A DNA stretch of 64,000 nt from the NCBI GenBank assembly GCA_029379385.1, contig CM055608.1, positions 21,884,350 through 21,948,349 of the forward strand, in the 5' to 3' direction. The first letter of the stretch is position 1, and the number at the start of each line of letters is the position of its first letter. Source of the stretch: Quillaja saponaria (Eukaryota; Streptophyta; Magnoliopsida; Fabales; Quillajaceae). The position numbers and the translations under genes are program-made. Below the pieces are notes generated by a model that did not search any database, was not told the DNA's origin, and worked only from the letters and a program-made list of their open reading frames with translations. Below, piece by piece: positions 23,667 through 35,590 of this stretch.

Positions 23667-23905
23667 AAACCATTTAACTAAAATTTACCTTGAATTCAGA
23701 AACTGAGCAATAGTTTTGTTAACCAGCCGCGGATATTTATGCAACGAAAAGAAAATAGAAAACAAAGATAATATGGTAAGTAAGGGAGAGTTGCGGATAA
23801 AATTTTTAGAAAAAGGTAAAGTGATTGTGAAAAATAAGTTGGTGAAGGAAATGAGATCCAGCAATAAAACTGGGAGGAAGATAAAATGATAGTGAAAAAT
23901 GGGAA
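23667..23905. repeat. Tandem duplication, copy B, right part
   Basis: It begins with the right AAACC and continues CATTTAACTAAAATTTA, matching copy A from about 19592 to 19780 (AAAAAGGTAAAGTGAT, GAGATCC). Confidence 0.72.
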
Positions 23906-24408
23906 GGTATTAGTTTATACGTATGAAAATAAGGGTTTTGGAGAAAAATGTTACTGTTGGTTGAGTAATTACTTTGTTGTAAAAAAAAATTTTGGTTTTA
24001 TTATACATTATCCTTTTTTATATAAGTTCATTTAACGTAAATATTACTTGTAAAAAAAGTTGTACACATAAGGACTACAGATTTGATCATAATAATAATA
24101 TGATTAGATGTATCATTGTAGAAAATTCAAATGATATTATCATGGCTCTATATGTATGTTTTTATATTTTTTATATGAGTTATAATCATTGACTAAAAAA
24201 AATCAATTGGTTAGTCATTTTATTTTTTATGATTCCTATCAATAGGAAATACAAAATATATATCTATTTTAAATTAATTATATAACAAAAAAAATTACAT
24301 TTCCAACTAAATTCATAATTATACATATAAATTACAAAGAAAAATAAATTAAAGATACACTAAAATTGCATAAACAAAACAAGTTTTTTATTACTTGTTT
24401 GAAAATTA

Positions 24409-25135
24409 TTACTCATCATCATTACTGGTGTCTGAATTGGTATCACAAAAATAGTCGGAATTAATGTATGAAAAATATGCATCCACAATTTCATTCTTGT
24501 AATCTAGTGGAAAAATGTCTCTCCAACTGGATGTAGGTGAAAGGAAAAAGTTTGTTGGAATGATACATAGTTCAATACCATTTAATTCACACATATAGCA
24601 TCTGGATGGTATTGCATCATAATTTCTTGTGATATCCATTGTGTTCCAAATTGGATATCGCTCTCAAAGGTAGATATCACCCTCAAAAATATATATCACA
24701 TAATTATTTATGTTAAATTTATCTCATTTGGTATTTCTCGATCTAGATCTTGAATGATTCTAAATGTGATACATACACATTGGAATTCACAACTATGAAA
24801 CTTGAACCACCAATATTCAAGTGTCTTTAATAGAAGTAACCATTTGATAAACAAACATTAAAAACTTAATGGAAATATGGTGTCATACATTTGAATGAGA
24901 TGTCTCTTTATAGCACTTACCTTTATGACGATACCAATATGATACAAAGATGCTAGTTGTTATAACAAACAATATGTTTCTTTCGAAAACCCACAATAGT
25001 CACCCTCTCTTATTAATATTAAAAATAAGTTGAGAAATGGAAAATCAGGGTGAAAAGGCAAGTTACCAATTGTTCTATCTAATCCAAATTTGCTAATGTA
25101 GCATTTTTTATATGAACAATTAATTTTTGCCTCTT
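24409..25135 (-). pseudogene. Unrecognised decayed multi-exon coding region
   Basis: I do not recognise the family. The last frame, 24639 to 24409, encodes about 76 residues ending in an acidic tail (SDTSNDDE) with an aromatic-rich middle (SSWRDIFPLDYKNEIVDAYF). Further upstream on the minus strand, about 25090 to 24925, a second frame reads GNLPFHPDFPFLNLFLILI and GDYCGFSKETYC. It is then broken by a TAA, continues QLASLYHIGIVIK and meets a donor-like GTAAGT at about 24923. Protein-like composition in two frames on the same strand with a plausible splice donor suggests an old spliced gene. It lies between the tandem duplication and the LTR at 25150, which may have removed its 5' part. Confidence 0.35.
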
Positions 25136-25149
25136 GCAATCATTGTATC

Positions 25150-28100
25150 TGTTATAACCCATGTGACAACTTGAATACGAGTTAAATTTATGTTATAAAA
25201 TAAGCAAATTAATTTATAGTCGAACACGTTATAATTTAATATCTTTGTGTTATAAAATTAATTTAATATGTTGTGTATTTGTTATCATAAAGTAAATAGC
25301 ATTATGACCAAAAAATTCAAATAAGTGGATAATTAACATATAAGATATATGTATATGAATATATATATATATATATACTTATAACAACAATTAATTTATA
25401 ACCACTACTTAAATAAGTGTGACTTTGACCTTATTTTTTTCATTTCCTCATTTTTTTTCTTTTCATTGTGGCTGTAATTTTTCTTTCCTTTATTCTCTTC
25501 CTCCACCGACACATCAAAAATCTAGAATCCTCTGCCCATCTTTCTCTTGTTTAGCTGAGAATTCACCTGTGCCAAGAGCTATCATTTTTCCTCTTCCTTA
25601 TGTTGGTGGTCATGTTGGCTGTGTAGTTGTTTAAGAGGCTAAAAGTGAAGGACGTGACAGTTACCCTCTTCTACCAATCAGATATTACAAGCCTTGAAAC
25701 AACCAAGATTTGTTGAAGTGTGTTGCTGTGATAAGGGGTGGTAGGCTGAGTTGAGTTGATTCCTCTTCTCTCCACCCAAATCAAAGTGTTATGTGACTGA
25801 GTTTAAGTGCCCCTACTCTGCCTCTCCTTGTACAGTAGTCTTGGGTGGATGCCTTGCAAAAATGACTGCCTCACTTTTTATATTGAAGTGTTAAGTCATC
25901 TATTTTCTGTACTTGGAAAGGAGACTGCCAATAGCCCTTGTTTTCAGCCTAAGAAAATCCTGAAGGCTATCTTGCTTAAATTAGATTCTAGGTAAAGGAT
26001 TTCCTTCCTTTCTTGTTTTTCCTTGATCCTGAGTTTTCTTTTCTTATTATGGGATTTGTAGTTCTCTTGATGGTTACCATGGATGCTCTATTATGGAAGT
26101 ATAGCCGTGAAACCAATCAAACAGTGAAGGAAATCCTGAACCATCATGAGCTTCAAAGCTCTTAGTGAGCTGTGCGTATGAAATAGGGTGTGTGAGTTAT
26201 AAGCCATATTTCTAGCCAATTAGGTGGACGATCTTCTTTGTCTGTGAGTGATAAATATGTTATAATAGGTAGTAGTGAAGTAATAGTGGGAAGCATGAAG
26301 CAAGGCAACAAATGTGTTGCCATGTTTATTAGGAAGTTGAAGAAATTCAAATTACTCCTTAATCCAAATATTAAAAAAAAAGATCATCTTAAGAACTAAA
26401 TTTTGATTTTAGGGTGTAATATAACAAAAAGGAATTAGTGCAAGAATTTTATTACCTTTGAACCATAGTTTAGGTAAGTTATATATTAAATTAAGAATTG
26501 TAATTTCTTAGTTAAGTTAATTGTTGGGAATTTCTTTTGATTTAATTAGGGATGCTAGGAAAAATTAATGGTAATGGATCAAAGGTTATTAGCAATAAAT
26601 GTATATGGTAATTATAATTACTAGAATTGGGATTCTTAGATCTTTGTTATTAGAGATTAATTGAATTTGAATAAAAATTTATGAACGAGAGTAAAGAATA
26701 ATTGGTTAATGTTGTGATTTAAAGATTTAATGAAATTGAGTAGTGAGTATGGGCATAAGATGTTATTGGAGAGTTGAAATGTTGAAAGTGAGAGTTGGGT
26801 TTTTAAAAGGGATACAGGGCAGATTTTGTGGGTGAAAGAAATTCAGTATTTCGAGTATCTTCGGGGCTGAATTAAATAAAGGTATTCAAAGAGAAAATGT
26901 AGCTTAGGATCTTGAGATATTTTCTACAAAATTTTATAGCTTGGTTCCAAGTATGTTGTTAGTTAGAGCTGTTAGACTCCGGCAAGGTCATGCAGGAATT
27001 TTAGTGCCCTGTTTTTGGTTCATGTAAGGAATTGAATGGGTTCAAGACTAATTTAGGAAAAGTTCCTAAATAAGAAATATATATATTCTTTTCTATTAAA
27101 AAACTAGATGAAAGGAATTGGATTTCATTTTTCCTAGAAAAAGCTATGTTCAAATAATTAAGGTAAGGTTCTAGTTGTCAAAATCCTGCATTTTGCAGAA
27201 TTTGATACAACTTCAAAAAATAAACTGTATTGATACAAAAATCTAAAAATTACAAATGATATACTATTACAAAGCTACATGTGTCTAGTATTTTGTAAAT
27301 TTTATGAAATTAGATTTAGAAGTTCCTAGAGAAATATCTAACCGTTAAAGTGGACACTGGTCCAAACCCCCAGTTTGGACAGTTCCAACATCTCTAACTC
27401 ACTAGTGCTTTTGATCTTTGCTAATATTTTCCTTCTGCCCTATGCAATGTTAAGACATTTAAAATGTCTCTTCATTATTAACCTTATCATATAAAGTCCA
27501 AATCATATTAATTGACATGTAATAGATTAAAGGAAAACTTACATAAAGAAACCTATACAAGTTGAAGTATAAGCTTAGTAATTAAAAAAAAATATATATA
27601 ACAATAACGTTTATGAACTAAGTATTATTTGAGAATATGAATTTCAGTTCCGGATTCTAATGTGGACCTAATGAGACGCTTGGACGTAAGTGTGAGTGAC
27701 GAAGGGAATTGGTTACGGGTGAGTGATTATTTGTTGCCTTTAGGGGCTAGGTTATTATGTATAATTATAAGTGTATTTGAATATACGTGATATATGGAAA
27801 ATGAGCAATTACAGTATTTTAGTGATTTATTTGAATTATGTTTGTATGATATTGGTTGTGGTTGATAAGGGCTGACAAAGTTAGATTTTGTATGAAAAGT
27901 AATTTTTATCTCCGAAATTAAAAATCCAGGTGCGCCTAGGATGTTCTGATTTAAAATTATAAGAAAATTTTGATTCTGATAAATGTTTTTTTTTTTTAAA
28001 TTGAGTGCTCAGCCCCAGTGGGATGGATTGTGTATGGAGATCAATTTATTGTGCGGGCGCGTAAATGCCCAATAAGGGAGTGATAATGTTGTGCAGGGCT

Positions 28101-28831
28101 CAGTCACTTGTTGGCCCTTTGATTGCTTTGCTTGATATTGTTGCACTGATTTAAATTATGATCCTGTGTATCATATAAATTGTGAATTTGTGAAACTTAC
28201 CATGTATACGTGTCATGTGAAATGTTATATGAACAATATTACATGATGTTACTATTTATGTGTTACACACTTATATTGTGTGATGCTAGTACCCTTTGGG
28301 TATGATTTTTCAGTCACGAAGTCCATAGGATTCACCCCTCTCTCATGGATATTTTTTTTAGTGACAGGAGTTCGATACATGGTGTCCTCGAGCTTAGGAC
28401 TTGCCGAATGAGTATGGCACATTATTTTCAGGATCTCAGACTTGTAGTTAAGAATAAAAGTTTGCAGTCACACTAGAACTCTAAATTGTTTAATTTTGGT
28501 ATGATGTAAGAGTTTAGTTATTTGTCTTGATTAGGATGTGGACAGAGTGAAGCTCCTTATTGTTTTGGTATTATTGTTGTGGGAGATCATAAGCATAGGT
28601 GTTTGTATTGTGAGACATTCCTTATTGTTGGGGACCTCTGCAAAAATTTTTCAGTAAATTATTAACTGTTTCAAAAAATAAAATTTTGCAATGTACCTTT
28701 GTTTTATAAAAGTTAATTTTATCCTTTGGATGAGCCAAAAGTCATGTGTGTTATTTTGTTTTGAAGTCAGGGTCACAGAAGTTTGGTTCTCCAATCCTCT
28801 GGCCAGTTATGCCTCCATGAGGGGTGTGACA
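25150..28831 (+). mobile_element. Solo LTR with perfect GTATC target duplication
   Basis: It starts TGTTATAACCCATGTG and ends GGGGTGTGACA. It is flanked by GTATC at 25145-25149 and 28832-28836. Length 3682 bp. The modules are in the usual order: TA run at about 25360, pyrimidine-rich and GC-richer block 25420-26160, TGTAGCTTAGGATCTTG at 26898, GC-rich module 28010-28110, hairpin pair 28289-28330, T-rich tract and 3' end. No coding sequence is visible. Confidence 0.9.
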
Positions 28832-29379
28832 GTATCCTTGAAAATACGCTGAGTAAGATAGAATGAAAGAATTACAAAATTAAATTGTGACGCCATGGAT
28901 ATGAATTTAATCCTGAATGATATGAGAAGTAGTTAAAAAGTTAAGATTTTACAAATTGCAAGCATTCAAACAGCGAGTTTTCAGGTATTATGGAAACTAT
29001 CAGCATATATAATTTTTATAAGCAACTCCTTTGAAATAGAGAAAATGAAATTTAAATCTAAATTTAGTAACTCCTTTTTTATTTATTGTTTTTGTTAACT
29101 TTTTCCCTTCTCTTAAATCCATAAACACCAAAATATTGAAAAATATATGAGTGATTTAAAAAATAATAACAATAAAATTTATCAAATTAATAAGTAGAAA
29201 AAAAAAATCATGAAATGATATCAGTTATTTATTTAGCAATAATAATTATTGTTGATTGAATTACCATTAAAAAAAATTCATTATACTTAATAAATAAGAA
29301 TAAATTACCTGTTGTGATTTTGAAGAAAAGAGATCGAAGAAGAGAGAACGAATGATGAAATTAGTAAAACATGTTAAAA
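28832..29379. other. AT-rich stretch, nothing recognised
   Basis: Sequence between the solo LTR and the second tandem duplication. No open frame or known motif of note. Confidence 0.55.
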
Positions 29380-29860
29380 TATATAGATGGTATCTAATGA
29401 AGCTAAGTTTATGGGTGGATAACACTGTAGAACTTCAATACAAAATATCTTGAGGTACAGTGGTCATATTAATTTTAATTTAATCAAAATAACTTTTTAA
29501 ATAGACTTTTTGCATTTTCATTTTAGCCACAGAAGTAGATATCATACATGTTTCCACCTTAGTCCTCATATTAATAGTGACTTCGCATATATATATATAT
29601 ATTGTGGAGAATATAGAACTTACAGAAACAAAAAATAAGTGATATCAAATTAGGTTATCAACATAATATTTATTAATTTGTTTCTTCTGTAGTTTTTTTT
29701 AATAAAATATCTAAACTAAATGAAAACATTTAATCTATTGTGAGTGACATATATTATTATTTTATGTTGATTTTATTTCATGAATTTATTGAATCCAACT
29801 AATGCTTTTTGTAAAATAAAGTATATAACAGGCTTATTATTAGGGGGAAAAAAAAACATG
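29380..29860. repeat. Second tandem duplication, copy A (holds the empty insertion site)
   Basis: About 480 bases are repeated at 29861-30054 plus 38080-38390. Shared blocks include GGGTGGATAACA, ACTTCAATACAAAA, TTTTCATTTTAGCCA, GTGGAGAATAT, AAGTGATATCAAATTAG and TAATGCTTTTTGTAAAAT. At 29560-29590 this copy reads AGTCCTCATATTAATAGTGAC without interruption, the position where the LTR entered copy B. Confidence 0.8.
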
Positions 29861-30054
29861 ATAAATATATAGATGTTATCTATTGAAGTTGAGTTTGTGG
29901 GTGGATAACATTGTAAAACTTCAATACAAAAAGATCTTGATGTACAGTTATCATATAAACTTTAATTTAGTCAAAATAGCTTTTTAAATACATTTTGTAT
30001 TTTCATTTTAGCCATAAAAGTAGATACCATACACATTTCCACTTAAGTCCTAAT
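29861..30054. repeat. Second tandem duplication, copy B, left part
   Basis: It matches the first part of copy A and ends with the left target duplication CTAAT (30050-30054). Confidence 0.8.
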
Positions 30055-30951
30055 TGTTATAACCCGACATCATAAAAATAGAATTTTAGACATAATGTGT
30101 AAATTTTCGTTATAAAATTAGAACAAATTAGTGTAACTTTTGATTGTAAATAAATTATTTATATATATAGTTGAATCAAAACTTGGTTGACTTGGACCTA
30201 GATCTCACGTTATGTAAAGTGTATTAGTAAGTAAAATTAGTGTATGTATATATAAAGTACAGAACAATAATGTTAATATATATATATATTAAAGAGATGG
30301 GAATCAATGTCCACCACATCTTTAAAAGAACAAAAAAGGAAAAGTGAAATGACTTTTGACTTGCCAACCTATGATGACCTTATAATCTAATGTACATTTT
30401 AGTTGGGTATATGTAAATTATCATGATTATGTGAATATAAACTAAAATTGAATAAGAGAATATATAAATATATATGCACATAGGTAAATTAAAATCCACC
30501 ACTTTATTTGTTAATTGAATTTATATTTTATTCTATGATAGTCATTTTAATAGGTGATATATATATATATAATAAGATAAACACTAATGATTAATATGTA
30601 TATATATAAAAGTGAATCAATATATACCACAAGTTAGTAAACAAAAGTTAAGCCATTAGTTTATAGTATTTTATCAACCTTGTCTTTTATTACCCATTGT
30701 AACTGACTTAAGTGCCTCCTTCTCTTTAACTCCCTTAACCGTGCTCTGCCTATTGCATTCACTCTGTTTTCTTTATCTTTTCCTTTCTTTTCTCTTCAAG
30801 CAGTGAGCTTAGCAACTTGTGGGCAACAAGTTTAAGTGTTTTGTAAGTTTCTCTTTTTCTTTTTGTGGACAAAACAAATTTACTATGGAGGTTTGAAGCT
30901 GAAATTGAGTTACTTAGAAACCGGTTGGCAGATAATTATTGTTGTTGTTTC

Positions 30952-32390
30952 TGTTATAACCCTCATAACTAGATAAAGAAAAATAGAGTTTTTCATACAA
31001 TGTGTAAAGTTACATTATAGAATAAACAAATTAATTAAATAATAGTATAGTTAAACATGTTATAATTCGATATTTTTGTATAATTTTTATTTTGTGTATT
31101 GCAACCAAGTAAATTAAAGTGAGTAAGCAATTAATATATAAGTATATATATATATATATATATATATCAAGGTTTAATTTTTACCACAAATAAATTAAAT
31201 AAGTAAACAATACAATTAACACGTGTATATATATACCTACATAAAACTAAGAATAAATTTGTACTACAAGTTTATAAGCCTAAAAGTAAATATACATGTA
31301 TATGGATATAACAAGGAAGCATTTTCCACCACACAATTTTTTTTGTTTGACCTTAACTTGATTTTCTTTGATTTTTTTTCTTTTTCCTCTTATTTCCTTT
31401 TCACTCTTCAGGCGACCTACCCCTTTCATTTCCTCCTGCCTCTCTCGACCATTCTGGATTGGTCTTCCTGATGGTGCAGCCGTTGGTCTTCATTCTTCCT
31501 CCTTTGTTCTTCTCTTTATTTGGCCGTGATCCCCTCTAATTATTGTAGGCAAACCTCAACTTTTTGGTGAATCTCTTCCTCCCTTCCTTTGGGAGGTCGT
31601 GGAAGCTTGGATTTATAGGAGGTGGGGAGCTTTTCTTGACAGACAACCTTAGCATCCTTGTAAACCTTCTTCAATTCCTCCTTGTATAAGTTGTTAGAAA
31701 GTGATTTGATGAGTTTTGAGCTGAAATCCAGCTCGGGTTGCAGACAACCAGCAACAACGTTGCTGTTGTTCTTCTTTGTCCTACTCTTATCCTTTAGCTA
31801 TTCCCTTCCTCCATCCAAGACAAGGTACAGCTATGGGTCTTGGTTAATGATTCGCTCGTAGTAGCCCGTTTGCAGTAGTGGCGTTCTCCTAGAGGCTAAC
31901 TATTACAGTTTTTTCCTTACTCGTTGGCAGCTTCCTTTTCTTTTACGAAGTAGCAACTGAAGGAAAGTTAAGGACAACAGCTTTCCTTGGCTTTGAAGCA
32001 GTCCTTGCCGTGAGTAGAATTGCTACTTTGTTTTGGGACTGTGTCACAGCCAGCCATGCAGCAAGTGATGTCTCTTTTTTGGTTGTGCAAGTGGAGGCAA
32101 CCAAGAATATCAAAGGCAGAAGCTTGGTGGGTTCTAAGGGATATTTTCAATAACCTTGTCCCTCCAGTTCCCTTGGGTATCTATCCTAAGTTGGAAGTTT
32201 TCTTGTGAAGTAATATTTGGGTTTAGGGATTAAATGAATTGTGAACAAAAGGATTATGAACAAAGAGTGAAAGTAGGAATTGAATATAGTTTGATTCAAG
32301 GTTTATAAATATAAAGTAGTTGGTTTAACTTAAATGCGAATTAGAATATGAATATTATTGAAATTTGAGGATTTATGTTGAATTATTGGG

Positions 32391-32423
<33 letters not shown>

Positions 32424-35400
32424 TTAATGGAAGGAGATCATGCATTCAAAATGTTTGATATAAGGCTTACAAGAACCTAGTTATGACCTTATGAATAAAA
32501 CTTGGTAGAATTAAATCTTGGTGGTTAAATGTCATTGAAATTTGAATAAAAGTTCATAAACAAGAATAGATAATAGTTGGTTGATGTTTTGGGTTAAAGA
32601 GTTAAGGAAAGTGAGTAGTGAGTTTGAGCAAAGGAGGGTTAGTAGTGAATAAAGTGTTGGAAAATATAAGTTAGATGTTTTTTTGAAGGGTGCAGGGCAG
32701 ATTCGAGGAGTTAGAGGAATTTAATATTTCAGGGGTTTTAAGGATTGAATTAAATTAAGAGTTCAAAAGAGAAAATGTAGCTTAGGATTTGAAGATGAAG
32801 TCTACAAAATTTCGTAGTCATGTTCCAAGTATATTTGTCAATAGATCTTCTGGACTGCAGCTAGGTCAATGCAAGAATTTTTTTTTTTTTTTTGCCTTAA
32901 GTCAATTCAGGAGTCTTTGTCGAGGGTTAGAGTTTGAATTAACTTAGGACCTCTTAATAGAAGTTGTTCCTAACATCTTGAAATACTAGACAGGAGAGTT
33001 TCGTAACTTAATTCCCAAGTATGAGAATTCTATAAACATCGGAATCTAAGGTTGGCAACCTGGAATGTTTCGAGTGCTCTGTTTTTTATTATGTGAAGAA
33101 TCAAGTGAGTTCTAGGCTGATTTTAGGAAAAATTTCTAAATAAGAAAGCTAGATAACTTCCTAAAGTTAATGTTTCAACTAGGTTTTATTAAATTTGATT
33201 AATTATGTAAGTAAAAATAAATATATATATCCAAGGGGTTGTGAAATGTCTAGAAGATTAAACTTTAAATGATTAACTGTACTAATATACACATCCAAAT
33301 AATGCATTTGATACCTATATAGAAATATATACTTGTCTATTAATAAATCCAACAAACGGAATTGGATTTCTCTTTTTCTAGAGAAAGTTGTTATGTTCAA
33401 TTAACTAAGCTATAGTCAGAGCTGTCAAAATTCTGTATTTTACAAAATTTGATACAACTTCAAAGAATAAACTGTATTGATATAAAAATCTAAAAATTAC
33501 AAATGATATACCATTATAAATCTACATATGTCTAATATTTAATAAATTTTACGAAACTGGACTTGGAATTTTCTAGAGAAAGATATGACTATTAGAGTGA
33601 ACATGGGTCCAAACCCAAGTTTAAACAGCTTCAACATCTTTAAGTCACTAGCATTTTGCTATTTTTGCTAATAGTTTCTTTCTACCCTATACATTATTAA
33701 GACATCTAAAATGTCTCTTCATTATCAATGTTACCACATAAAGTACAATTCATACTACTTGACATATAATGGTTTAATAGATAACTTTCAAGAAGGATGG
33801 TGCAATAGATGTGTTAAGCTTGGCCGAAGGACTATTTTAAAAGTCATGGCTGTGGGGTTATATGGGTAGTTTTGTTAAACTTGGTAATATATATATAGGT
33901 AATTAGGTACTGTGAGAATGAAGCTACTTGTTTAGGATGTTAGAAAAAGCTTGATTATGCAAGGTAAAAAAGTGAAATCATGAATCAAGAATTAACAATA
34001 ATGAACATATGTATGATATTTGCATGTAATTATTAAAATAAGAAAATAAAATTCATAATTAAGTGAAGGTTAAAGAAGTAGTTAGGTGAAATTGTAGTAA
34101 ATTCTTTTTAGCTTAATTAGAAAAATAAAATAAATGATTTAGAATTCAAGTAGGAAAGTTAAAATTTTGCATTAAAAATGTAGAATTAAAAATCATGTTG
34201 GCATGACAAGGTTTGATTTAAATTTAAGGAAGAACTAAATAATTAAATCATTTAGAATTAACAATCGATATTTGAGATAAAAGGGAAATTTTATGAGTTA
34301 AAGTAATTAATGAATATTTATGCAAGGAAATAAATATATTTAAAAGTATTTAAAAAAAAAAAGAAAGAAGTGTAGTTATATAAATTAAGAAATTATAGAT
34401 TTAACCTTAGGTTGATTATTGTAAATAACATATAAATTGATTATTTTCAGCTCCAGATCATATCAAGAACACTCCTATGTCGTCGCAGTCTAGACAAAAC
34501 CAAGAACCTTGTCTTTGAACCTTGTGAGTGATTACGTGCACTTTGTTTGCCAGATTATTATGTGAATTTGAATATACAAGTATCGTTTGTTAATAGATAT
34601 TGTTTATAGTTAATAAGGTCCAACAAAGTTAAATTTTTTTGAGAAATTATTTTATTTCCGAAATTGAAATCCATGTGCACCTAAGATATTTTGATTTGAA
34701 ATTATGAGAGATATTCTAATTCTGATAAATATTTTAAAATTTTGAGTGCTCAGCCCCGGTGGGATGGATTATGTACGGAGATTAATCTGTTGTGCAGGCG
34801 CGTAAATGCCCATAGGAGTGATACTATTGTGCAGAGCTGAGTTACTCGTTGGCCCTTTATTTGCTTTGTATATTTCGATTACTATATTGAAATTTTGAAC
34901 TACGAATATTGAGTTCAATTATACATATGCCATGAAACAGGTGAATCGTGCCTACATGATAATTACAATCATGTAAGTGTGCAATTATATTTAGATAGGT
35001 GATTAATTAGTAATATATGTGTATTATGTGTTGTGTGATGCTAGTACTCTTAAGGTACGTGACTAGCTCACCGAGTCATTGTGACTCTCTATTTTCTTTG
35101 TGGTTATTTTCTTTTTAGTATCAAAAAGACTAAGATCATCTCGCCAGGATCTTCTACCTGTCGACGTTGCTAAGGCAAGATATACCCAAAATCGCATACT
35201 TGAGGTTGATAGGGTAGGGTGACATTTGCAGTCACTTAGGGCTTTATTCACTACTATATATATGTTGAAGTAACAGTGTAAATTGAATATGTTGTTAGGA
35301 ACAAAGCTCCACTGTATATTATGATATTATAGTTTATTTGTAAATTGTAAACATGAGTATTTATACATCTTATGTGACATGTTCCTCTTTACTGGGAACC

Positions 35401-35590
35401 TCTACCAATTTTTCATTAAATATCTTATGTTAAAAACCTGTTTGTCATTTTTTTATACTTATTTTAGTAGTGCTTTCTTAGTCTTAACTGTAATTTGCTT
35501 GAAAGTCAGTTATGTATTGTAAATGAGTATTCAAGGTTATGGGGGTTTGGTTATTCACTCCTTCGGCTAGTCATCCCTTGCATTGGGTGC
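30952..35590 (+). mobile_element. Nested LTR inside 30055-38079, right end uncertain
   Basis: It starts TGTTATAACCCTCATAAC. The right end is degraded: the family terminal block is recognisable at 35535-35590 (TTCGGCTAGTCATCCC) but the final GTGACA is replaced by GGTGCAAG. I could not read a target duplication. The 5' half is a close relative of 10250-14393. A stretch at about 33790-34440 does not match the other copies and may be a small further insertion or replacement. Confidence 0.72.
35043..35087 (+). other. LTR hairpin pair with a compensatory change
   Basis: The second hairpin reads GAGTCA-TTG-TGACTC at 35073-35087, where most copies read GAGTCC-GTA-GGACTC. The closing C-G pair has become A-T on both sides. 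The first hairpin at this copy is degraded. Confidence 0.6.
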
